Below, one piece after another: positions 28,388-35,697 of a stretch of 64,000 nt of DNA (position 1 is the stretch's first letter; every line of letters starts with the position of its first letter). Origin of the DNA: Ancylobacter pratisalsi (GTDB lineage Bacteria > Pseudomonadota > Alphaproteobacteria > Rhizobiales > Xanthobacteraceae); NCBI RefSeq assembly GCF_010669125.1, contig NZ_CP048630.1, positions 3,530,001 to 3,594,000 of the forward strand, given 5' to 3'. Made by a program: the position numbers and the translations under genes. Under the pieces are notes generated by a model. It was not told where the DNA came from. It saw only the letters and a list, made by a program, of their open reading frames with translations, and ran no database searches.

Positions 28388-29889
28388 CAGGTCGCGACCT
28401 TGTCGCCCAGCCAGACCTCAAGCCCGCCGTCGGGATTGTCCTGATACTCCCAGCCGTCGCCCCGCCGTACCGCCACGCGCGGGCCGAACACGTTGGCAAT
28501 GCCGACGAACAGGCCGACGTCGGAGGACACCAGATTACGAATGCCGAAATTGTAGGGGTTTTCGAAGCCCTTGCGTGTCACCGGCAGCCAGTTGTCGCCG
28601 TCGCTGGTACGCCAGAGGTCCGCGCCGCCCTCATGATCGATGAGCTGTTCGCGGGTCATGAGCTGAAAAAGGCGCTGCACCCGTGCCGGGGCGGCGTCGT
28701 TCTCGGTCCAGCGCAGCGTGACGGTCCAGTCATATGTGCCCAGATACAGCCAATCCTTGTGGACGCCGAGCGTCCAGAAATAGCCGTTGAACAGATTGCC
28801 GAAGCCCGAGCGCATGACGCTGAGCGGTTCCCGCCGTCCATCGGGCGTGTCGCGCGGCTCGCCGACGATAAGGTCCCAGCTGTCGTCAGGGTTGATGCGT
28901 ATCAGTTCGGAGCCGGCGGGGCCGACGCCGTTGACCCGGTCATAGCCCCCGCCCTGGATGCCGGATCCGACATAGACCGAGCCCTTGAAGCCGGTCATCG
29001 AGGCTACGGCCTGATTGAGCGGACCGCGATAGGCGCCCTTGTCGATTAGCTTGGTCCAGCGATAGGGCGGCTTGCCCTCGCAATCGCTGGCCCAGACCTG
29101 GAGGCCATCGAGGTTGAAGGTGCCCGCATAGAGCCGGTCGCCTTCCGCGCACAGGGTGAAAATGCCGAGATTTCCCACATCGCCGAAGCCGAATTCGCTG
29201 GCTTCCAGCCATTCGTTCGAGGCTGGATCGGCGGATTCGAACACCACCGGCAGTCCGGTTGTGTTCTGCTGTGCGCCGTCGGTGCCACGCTTGGCGGTTG
29301 GCGAGAAGAACATGCGGCCCTTGAAGGCCGTCAGGCAGCGGGTGGTGGAAATCGGCGCGTTCTCAAGAATGCCGTAGCGCGAAATCTGCTCGAAGGTGCG
29401 CCCGTCATAGGTCCGCATGATGAGCCCGCCTGGCGCGCGGCCGGGCGCCCAGGCCGAAACGTACAGCGCGGGGGCGGGATCGCCGGCGCCCTGGAAAATC
29501 TGCATCGAGCGGTAGCCGATCTCGCGCGGCACCTTGCCCCCGCCAATGCCGTCAACCATCGGCGCGCGGAACACCATCTCCCAGCTCAGTGTGCTGGGAT
29601 CGTAGCACCAGATCTGCGCGCGGCGGTCGAGCTTGTAGAGCTCGTCCATGGTCTCCGGGCACTCCACCGGCCAGGTCGTGAAAGGCATGTCCGAGTAGGA
29701 GGACTGCATGCGCAGCATGCACAGATTGGAGCGCGTGGTGCCCAGATAGAGCTTGCCGTTGAACCACGCCATGGAGTGGGCGTAGTTGTTGTGCCCGTCT
29801 CCAAGGCCCGCCTTGCCGATGCAGGTGAAGTCGGCGCGCGAGAGGCCAGGCAGCGGCGCGGGATCGTGCGGGAAGCGCGGCGCCAGCAT
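28387..29889 (-). CDS. Beta-propeller repeat protein, paralogue 1 of 3
   Basis: This 500-residue protein is built from repeats of the type LYxGT...G.xxW...W..v...GFG.P.N, for example KLYLGTTRSN, LYAGTFNLDGLQVWASD and WLYLGTYDWT, which fit a six- or seven-bladed propeller. No signal peptide is seen. The N-terminal GLGDGHNNYAHSMAWFNG block matches the start of the paralogue at 58330-59721. I start at ATG 29889, which overlaps the SDR stop as TGATG; the same overlap joins it to the esterase. The fold could be an enzyme or a binding scaffold; no catalytic motif is recognised. Linkage to the synthases suggests a role on the product. Confidence 0.7.
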   Translation of the reverse strand: MLAPRFPHDPAPLPGLSRADFTCIGKAGLGDGHNNYAHSMAWFNGKLYLGTTRSNLCMLRMQSSYSDMPFTTWPVECPETMDELYKLDRRAQIWCYDPSTLSWEMVFRAPMVDGIGGGKVPREIGYRSMQIFQGAGDPAPALYVSAWAPGRAPGGLIMRTYDGRTFEQISRYGILENAPISTTRCLTAFKGRMFFSPTAKRGTDGAQQNTTGLPVVFESADPASNEWLEASEFGFGDVGNLGIFTLCAEGDRLYAGTFNLDGLQVWASDCEGKPPYRWTKLIDKGAYRGPLNQAVASMTGFKGSVYVGSGIQGGGYDRVNGVGPAGSELIRINPDDSWDLIVGEPRDTPDGRREPLSVMRSGFGNLFNGYFWTLGVHKDWLYLGTYDWTVTLRWTENDAAPARVQRLFQLMTREQLIDHEGGADLWRTSDGDNWLPVTRKGFENPYNFGIRNLVSSDVGLFVGIANVFGPRVAVRRGDGWEYQDNPDGGLEVWLGDKVAT

Positions 29890-30665
29890 CAGCTCACCGC
29901 CTCGCCGCCGGCGACCGCAGGCGCAGCCGCCCGGCGCCGGGCCCGCTGGCGCGAGGGATACAGCGTCGGGTTGAGCAGGTAGGTGTCGCGCGGCAGGGTG
30001 ATCAGATAGAGGATCACCTCGGCGACGCGCTCCGGAGTGAGAAGTTCGCGCGGGCGGATCGCGGCGGTGCCGCTCTGCTCCCACAAGGGTGTGTCGACGG
30101 CGTCCGGCAGCAGGGTCTGCACGCGGATGCCGATGCGCCCGACCTCCTCGGCAAGGGATTCGGAAAAGCCGACGACGCCGAATTTCGAGGCACAGTAGGC
30201 GGCGTCGAAGGGGCGACCCTGGCGGCCCGACGTCGACGACACGTTGACGATGTCGCCCTGGCCCTGCTTGGTCATCTGCCCCAGTACGGCGCGGTTGCTG
30301 AGGAAGGTGCCGGTGAGGTTCACCGAGAGAATGGTCTTCCACTCGTCGAAGCTGGTGTCGGACACCATGCGCGGCTGACCGCCGGTGCGCAGGATGCCGG
30401 CGGCAGAGATCAGCGTGTCGATGGCACCGAAGCGCTCGATCGTCTCGGCCGCCATGCGTGCCATGTCCTCTTCGCTTGCGACGTCGAGCACTAGCGCCAG
30501 CGCACGGTCGCCACCCTCGGCGGCAAGCGCGGCGAGACGTTCGGGGCTGCGGTCAACCAGGGTCACATTGGCGCCGCGGGCGAACAGCGCACGCACGCAG
30601 GCGCCGCCTATGCCGCCCGTCGCACCGGTGACGATCACAGTCTTGCCGCTCAGCGGGTCGGTCAT
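29889..30665 (-). CDS. Short-chain dehydrogenase/reductase
   Basis: This classical SDR of 258 residues has a Rossmann motif TGATGGIGGA, NLTGTF, the catalytic Ser in NVSSTSG and the YCASK pair for Tyr/Lys. The Asp in LVDRSPER after strand 2 suggests NAD(H) preference. The end is Arg/Ala-rich. GGAG precedes ATG 30665 by 7 bases. It lies between another SDR and the propeller, with which it overlaps by one base. It probably reduces or oxidises a keto or hydroxy group of the cluster product. Confidence 0.85.
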   Translation of the reverse strand: MTDPLSGKTVIVTGATGGIGGACVRALFARGANVTLVDRSPERLAALAAEGGDRALALVLDVASEEDMARMAAETIERFGAIDTLISAAGILRTGGQPRMVSDTSFDEWKTILSVNLTGTFLSNRAVLGQMTKQGQGDIVNVSSTSGRQGRPFDAAYCASKFGVVGFSESLAEEVGRIGIRVQTLLPDAVDTPLWEQSGTAAIRPRELLTPERVAEVILYLITLPRDTYLLNPTLYPSRQRARRRAAAPAVAGGEAVS

Positions 30666-30684
30666 GAGAGTCTCCAAAGCACTG

Positions 30685-31452
30685 TCAGCTTGCGCCCGGA
30701 GGAGCGCTGCGCTCCACCGGCACCGGCAGGATAATCGGCTCGGCGAACACCGCCGAGCGGTTCAGTTCGATCAGATCGAGCACGGATGTGGCGAAATGTT
30801 CCGCCGTGATCCGCCCGCCATAGGGGGCGTGCAGCATGGTGTCGGCGATCAGCGGCGTCTCGACCGGCCCCGGAAACAGGGTGTGCACGCGAACGCCTTG
30901 CTCGGCAACCTCTTCCGCGAGGGTGCGGAACAGCGCGGCAATGGCGAATTTCGAGCTGCAATAGGCCGGGGCCATCGGACGCCCGCCGAGGCCGTGCGGC
31001 GTGGTCGAGGAACTAACCGCGGCGATGTCGCCGTCGCCCTGCGCGATCATCAGCGGCAGCACCGCCTTGACGGCCAGAAACACGCCGTGAAGGTTGATGT
31101 CGATCACGCGCTGGAAGGTGGAAAGCGGCAGGTCGCGCGTGGCACGGGGCAGGCGGTCGCCGCCGGCGGGGCCCTCGCCCAGCGCGGCTGAGGCCAGCAG
31201 AAGGTCAACGCGGCGATAGTCGGCCAGCACCGTGTCGAGCGCGGCGAAGGAACTCGCCGTGCCGACATCGAGGGCGAGCGCGCTGTGGCGGCCGGGGCCA
31301 AGCGCACGCAGCGTGTTCAGCGTGGCGTCGAGGCGGGCGGCATCGCGCCCGACGATCACCACCGAGCTGCCTCGCCGGGCCAGTTCCTCGGCGATGCTGC
31401 GCCCGATGCCGCTGCTGCCGCCGGTGACGACGCTTACATGCTCCGCTTGCAA
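30685..31452 (-). CDS. Short-chain dehydrogenase/reductase
   Basis: This 255-residue SDR has TGGSSGIGRS at the nucleotide site, the catalytic Ser in AVSSSTT and YCSSK. Arg in IVGRDAARL after strand 2 suggests NADP(H). It is distinct from the following SDR in sequence, so it is probably not a recent duplicate. Only one base separates its start from the hydrolase stop, and 19 bases separate it from the next SDR. A role in ketoreduction or 3-keto processing of the lipid product is inferred from context. Confidence 0.85.
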   Translation of the reverse strand: MQAEHVSVVTGGSSGIGRSIAEELARRGSSVVIVGRDAARLDATLNTLRALGPGRHSALALDVGTASSFAALDTVLADYRRVDLLLASAALGEGPAGGDRLPRATRDLPLSTFQRVIDINLHGVFLAVKAVLPLMIAQGDGDIAAVSSSTTPHGLGGRPMAPAYCSSKFAIAALFRTLAEEVAEQGVRVHTLFPGPVETPLIADTMLHAPYGGRITAEHFATSVLDLIELNRSAVFAEPIILPVPVERSAPPGAS

Positions 31453-31453
31453 A

Positions 31454-32413
31454 TCAGTGGCTCCGCCCCAGACGCTCGTTGCCGCGCAGCAGGGCCCGCA
31501 GCCGGCCTCGCCGGTTTTCCAGCGAGGGTGGGCTGATGCTCTCGCCGCGCAGTTCGTTGATGGTGAGGAAGCGGTCGACCGCGCGCGCGAAGCGGACCGG
31601 TTCGACCACCGGGAAGAAATGCCCGGCGCGCGGCACCTGGATCAGCCGTGCTCGTGGGAGGTGTTCTTGTAGGGCGTAGGCGGTCGGCAGGCAGTGCGAG
31701 AGCTCGCCGAACAGAAGCAGCGTCGGCGCCGTGACCCGGGAGAAGAAATCGCTCTCCAGCGGCGTCTCGTCCTCGAGTTCGGTGCCTGCCGTCGTGCTCG
31801 CCAGCATGGTCTGCCAGTTTTCGCGGCCGCGATTGCCCATGTCGCGCGAGCGCAGGGAAATGCGGCGTGTCGGGCGGGCGACGCCGGTGCCGGCGAGGTC
31901 GCCGCCATATTTGTTGAGCTCGGACAGCAGGCGGAAATCGATGATCGAGTCGTCGCTTGGCGGCTCCTTGAGCCCCAGCGACATCAGCTCTTCCTTCCAC
32001 TTCTTCCAGTGCGGCCAGTCACGCAGCCGGATCAGCGGCTGAAACGCCCGGATCTGGGTGTCGGCAACCACGAGGCTGCGCACTTTTTCCGGGTGCAGGC
32101 CAGCGAAAGCCAGCGCCACCCGCGCGCCGAAGCTGTGGCCGACAATGTGCGCCTGCTCCAGACCCAGATGGCTCATCAGCGCCGTCAGGTCCGCCACCAT
32201 GCTGGGCAGGCGGTAGCTGTTCGGCGGCATGGAGGAACGGCCGTGGCCGCGCAGGTCGTAGAGCAACAGGTGCCGGCTCGTCGCCAGATGCCGGCCCCCG
32301 CCCAGATACCAGAATGCGAGGTTCGCCCCGAGACCGTGAATGAGAATCACGTCCTCGCCCGCGCCCATGCGCTGGTAGTGGACCTCCAGGTCGTTGAGGG
32401 CGAGCATCGGCAT
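31454..32413 (-). CDS. Alpha/beta hydrolase
   Basis: The 319-residue protein has the HGxG oxyanion motif VILIHGLGANLAFW, DLRGHGRSSMP, the nucleophile elbow VGHSFGARV, an acidic residue in LLLFGELSH and the catalytic His in PRAGHFFP. This is the epoxide hydrolase/haloperoxidase-like branch with a helical cap. I choose ATG 32413. A TTG at 32476 would overlap the phosphodiesterase stop (TTGA) and add an Arg-rich 21-residue tail, and it remains possible given the coupled nature of this operon. It may act as a thioesterase or acyl hydrolase that releases the chain from the synthase. Confidence 0.82.
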   Translation of the reverse strand: MPMLALNDLEVHYQRMGAGEDVILIHGLGANLAFWYLGGGRHLATSRHLLLYDLRGHGRSSMPPNSYRLPSMVADLTALMSHLGLEQAHIVGHSFGARVALAFAGLHPEKVRSLVVADTQIRAFQPLIRLRDWPHWKKWKEELMSLGLKEPPSDDSIIDFRLLSELNKYGGDLAGTGVARPTRRISLRSRDMGNRGRENWQTMLASTTAGTELEDETPLESDFFSRVTAPTLLLFGELSHCLPTAYALQEHLPRARLIQVPRAGHFFPVVEPVRFARAVDRFLTINELRGESISPPSLENRRGRLRALLRGNERLGRSH

Positions 32414-32472
32414 GGAACGCGTCCGAATAGGGCGGCGCGCCCGGAGCCGGCGGCCCCGGGCGCTGGCGCGGA

Positions 32473-34050
32473 TCAATCCATATAGCCGAGGATCTTGAGC
32501 TGCTTCATCAGTGCCTCGCGCTCTTCTTCGCTTGGCTCATCACGCTCGTCGTCGCTGGCGCCTGCCGCCTGCGTCGTGCCGCCGATGACGGCCTCGCGCT
32601 TGTCGGCGAGCGTTTCCTGCGGCACGCGGCCGTCGAGGTCGCTCGGCACCGGCAGCCCCATCAGGGTGAGGATGAGCGGGGCGATGTCGAGCAGGCTGAA
32701 GTCCTCGACCCTCGCGCCCTTGCGGAAGCTCGGGCCGTAGCCGATGAAGATGCCGGCCGGACGGTGGGTGCCATCGGCCTCCGCGCGCTGGGAAATGATC
32801 TCGCGGGCCTTGAGGATCGAGACGAAACCGCCGTCGCGCAGGCGCAGCGTGATGTCGGGGCAGGGCTCGACGAAGCTGGTGCCGCGCAGCTTGTTGAGAT
32901 CGGCGCCCATGACGATCTTCTCGCCATTCACCGGGTCGCGGATCTCAAGCAGCTCGGCCTGCAGCTTCATCGCGAATTCGAGATAGTCCTCCTCCTTCAC
33001 ACCGCTGCCGGAGCCGAGGTCTTTCTTGATGTAGATCGCATTGCTGCTCGGCGTGGGGCAGAAGGCGGAGGTCGCCTGCCACTGGATCATGCCGAGATGG
33101 TCGCGGATCTTCTCGGCGGTGAGCTGGCCGAGCGAGTCGTCGGCCGCGGTGTTGGACCAGGTCAGGTAGCCGTTCCGCGACAGCCATTCATTCACATAGA
33201 AAATCTCGGTGGTCGGGCCGAAGCCGTGATCCGAGGTGAGGATCACATCGGTGTCGGGGCCGGCCGCCTCGACCATCTTCTGGATATTCTCGTCGAGCTT
33301 GCGATAGAAGCCGAGGCAGAGCTGGCGGATCTGCTGGTACCACTCGTCGCCGTCTTCCTTGACGAGCGCGGGGTCGACAAAGCGCCAGAACAGGTGCTGC
33401 ACCTTGTCCGGCCCGTCCAGAACCACGGCGGTGAGGTCGGTCGGGTCGGTATTGAGGATGTAGGTCGTCATGTCGGCCCAGGCTGAATCGCGCCGGTCCT
33501 GCAGGTCGATCCACTCGACGTGTTCACCCTCGTGCAGACCCTGCACGCACTTCTTTTCCTCGCCGATATCCATGCCAAGGTCGCGATAGTCGAACTTGTC
33601 CATGGCGCGGACAGTGTCGAACAGGCTCTTGGGATGGATGCCGTGCCGCAGGTGACGCCAGGGCACGAAGCCGGAGATGACGTACCCGTCGATCGCGGGT
33701 GCCGGCGACATGCCGTAGAAGTTGAGGCTGGTGGCGCGCTTGCCGCCCCGATTGGCGATCGACCACAGCGTCTCGCAGTGATTGTCGCGAAAATCGTTGA
33801 TCTTCAGGAACACACCGCCGTCCCGCATCGTTATCGGGCGCAGGAAGTCGTAGATGCCGTGTGCCTCCGGGCGGCGGCCGGATACCATCGAGGTCCAGGC
33901 AGGAGGTGTAAGGGGATTGCGCGTCGACATCAGGTTGGCACGTACGCCATTGTCGAGAATTGACCCGAGAAATGGCATTACTCCCTGCTGGATCAACGGA
34001 TCCAGCAAAGTGAACGTGGCGCCATCGAGCCCAATCATCAGCACTTTCAT
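32473..34050 (-). CDS. Type I phosphodiesterase/nucleotide pyrophosphatase family protein
   Basis: This alkaline-phosphatase-superfamily enzyme has 525 residues. The first metal site is in VLMIGLDGATF and the Thr nucleophile in RNPLTPPAWTSM. Further metal ligands are in DGPDKVQHLFW and TSDHGFG, and a late His is in ADGTHRPAG. Such enzymes hydrolyse phosphodiester or pyrophosphate bonds, or transfer phospho head groups. No signal peptide is present from ATG 34050. The C-terminus has an acidic stretch SDDERDEPSEEEREALMKQL. It is the first gene of the leftward operon and faces the 34326 gene across 275 bases. A second superfamily member is at 41087-41920. Confidence 0.83.
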   Translation of the reverse strand: MKVLMIGLDGATFTLLDPLIQQGVMPFLGSILDNGVRANLMSTRNPLTPPAWTSMVSGRRPEAHGIYDFLRPITMRDGGVFLKINDFRDNHCETLWSIANRGGKRATSLNFYGMSPAPAIDGYVISGFVPWRHLRHGIHPKSLFDTVRAMDKFDYRDLGMDIGEEKKCVQGLHEGEHVEWIDLQDRRDSAWADMTTYILNTDPTDLTAVVLDGPDKVQHLFWRFVDPALVKEDGDEWYQQIRQLCLGFYRKLDENIQKMVEAAGPDTDVILTSDHGFGPTTEIFYVNEWLSRNGYLTWSNTAADDSLGQLTAEKIRDHLGMIQWQATSAFCPTPSSNAIYIKKDLGSGSGVKEEDYLEFAMKLQAELLEIRDPVNGEKIVMGADLNKLRGTSFVEPCPDITLRLRDGGFVSILKAREIISQRAEADGTHRPAGIFIGYGPSFRKGARVEDFSLLDIAPLILTLMGLPVPSDLDGRVPQETLADKREAVIGGTTQAAGASDDERDEPSEEEREALMKQLKILGYMD

Positions 34051-34325
34051 CGAACCGCAATCTCCACTGCCGCCCCCGGCACGATATGTCCCAGCATGAA
34101 CTATTTCCACGCCCATTCAGGAAGCGAGAAACGTCTTCTTTTCGCAACTGCGAGAGCTTATCATCGGCACAAATCGATGAAAAGGCAGCGCGCAGGCAAG
34201 GTGCGTTGGTACGCTAACATGATGCGCCGACCCGTTTCCCAACGATTGGGGCACGTACAAGGCGACGCGGTTTCGGGCAGGCAAGATCGGTGCCGCGCTC
34301 GTCTGTCAGACTACGAGGTGACTTT

Positions 34326-34799
34326 ATGAACGGGAAGCGGGAGGTCCGGGCGACGGATTCAAAGATCTTCGCTCAGGCCCACGAAACCCGTCCGGCGCAT
34401 GACCGTGCTGGCAACGGCACGCTTACGGACGATACGTCTGCGCAGGACAGCGTCGCAGACACCTTGCCCGCCCCGGCGGCGCGGCTGCGGTCGCGCGCGG
34501 CAACGCCGCGCCCCTCGCCGGTGGTGATCGAGGATGTGATCCCGGTCAATGACACCAACAACGGCAAGGTGCAGCAGATGCTGCACCTGCAGGACTTCCT
34601 GCACAGCCCGATGAATTTCGATCTCAGTGCGGCGACGCTGGACAGTTCCAGCCCGCCCGAGGAGATCGAGGCTCACCTTGAGGACCTGCGCCACCGTATC
34701 GGCATGCTCAACGCGCTGTCGAAGGTGCTGGTCGAGGAACTCGACATGCTTGAGGCGGCCCTGCTGCGCAGTCGCTCGCCGCAGGGCGCGACCGATTAG
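34326..34799 (+). CDS. Hypothetical cluster protein with C-terminal coiled helix
   Basis: This 157-residue protein has a disordered first half (Ala/Pro/Arg/Thr-rich, RLRSRAATPRPSP), a short VVIEDVIPVNDTNNGKVQQMLHLQDFL motif and a helical end with heptad-like Leu pattern (EEIEAHLEDLRHRIGMLNALSKVL). GAGGTG lies 7 bases before ATG 34326. No family is recognised. The well-formed ribosome-binding site and its place in the cluster, divergent from the phosphodiesterase operon, make it credible. It could be an adaptor or regulator. It converges on the sulfotransferase-like gene with 67 bases between. Confidence 0.6.
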   Translation: MNGKREVRATDSKIFAQAHETRPAHDRAGNGTLTDDTSAQDSVADTLPAPAARLRSRAATPRPSPVVIEDVIPVNDTNNGKVQQMLHLQDFLHSPMNFDLSAATLDSSSPPEEIEAHLEDLRHRIGMLNALSKVLVEELDMLEAALLRSRSPQGATD

Positions 34800-34866
34800 T
34801 CGCCCCCCCCCGCGCTACTGGCCTTGCCCGCCGTCGGTCACCGGGGCGCGGCCGCGAGGCGCGGCG

Positions 34867-35652
34867 TCAACCCGGCTGGTTGTCGCCTTGCCGGGCCAGG
34901 CTCTGCTCGGCAGGTGGTGCCATTCGCGGTTTGAATGTCGGATCGCCAAGGAATTCCGGGTCGTTCCCCAAATTCGCGCCGACCGGTCCAAGCCTGGAAA
35001 ACGGCGAATGTTCCGGGTGCATCATGGCATCCAGAACGGCGTCGTCGCAGGCCAGGTCAAGCGCGGTGCACAGCTTGCGCAGCGTCATGCGCGGCGCCAG
35101 CTCGAACGCTTCCACCGACAGATCCGCCACCTGTTCCGCGGGAAAGGTCTCGAAGAAGGCGGAAAGGGCGGCCTGCTTCTTCTGCGCGGCGCCCGCTGCC
35201 CGGGAGGCTCCCGCGTTGTCCGTATCGATCAGCCGCACGACACTGGCGCCGGGGCAGGCGCGGGCGATGACCTTGAGCGCGTCGGGCTTGAGTGAATAGG
35301 CGCGGCTGGGATCGACCATCCGCCGTGGTGCCACCATCTGGCGCAGCTCGTCGAATATGCGCCAGCTTGGCAGGCTCATCCGCCGGATCATCCAGCGGCG
35401 GGCCATGGCGATCGTATCCATGTTCTGCTCGCCGGCGACCAGATGCGCGACCGCGCGCAGCAGCCCGTGCAACTGGCCATTGTGCGGCTGGTTCAGCTTG
35501 AACGACATCTCCTCGAGATTGTCGCCGACAAGCAGGTTCAATTCGGGCATGCCGAAGCAGGCCGGGTGCTGCCCCAGCATCGCGCCGATCATGGCGTGGT
35601 GCCGGCTGGTCGGAGCGTCGAGGATGAAGATGGGTTGGGCACTGTCCAGCAC
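34867..35652 (-). CDS. Degenerate sulfotransferase-family protein
   Basis: It aligns along its length with the three sulfotransferases at 57304-61625: FILDAPTSRHH, then LGQHPACFGMPELNLLVGD, and the C-terminal DAMMHPEHSPF plus GNDPEFLGDP. However, the PAPS 5'-phosphosulfate loop (PPRSYSS in the paralogues) is here APTSRHH at residues 13-19. The 3'-phosphate motif (LTRHPRGT) has become IDTDNAGA. It is also shorter, 261 residues. It is unlikely to bind PAPS normally and may be a regulatory or structural partner. The start is GTG 35652 with GGAAA upstream. It follows the HlyD fusion by 45 bases on the same strand. Confidence 0.75.
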   Translation of the reverse strand: MLDSAQPIFILDAPTSRHHAMIGAMLGQHPACFGMPELNLLVGDNLEEMSFKLNQPHNGQLHGLLRAVAHLVAGEQNMDTIAMARRWMIRRMSLPSWRIFDELRQMVAPRRMVDPSRAYSLKPDALKVIARACPGASVVRLIDTDNAGASRAAGAAQKKQAALSAFFETFPAEQVADLSVEAFELAPRMTLRKLCTALDLACDDAVLDAMMHPEHSPFSRLGPVGANLGNDPEFLGDPTFKPRMAPPAEQSLARQGDNQPG

Positions 35653-35697
35653 GTCACGTTTCCGTTGTTCACTCGCTGCCGTGGTGATCTTCCCGCA

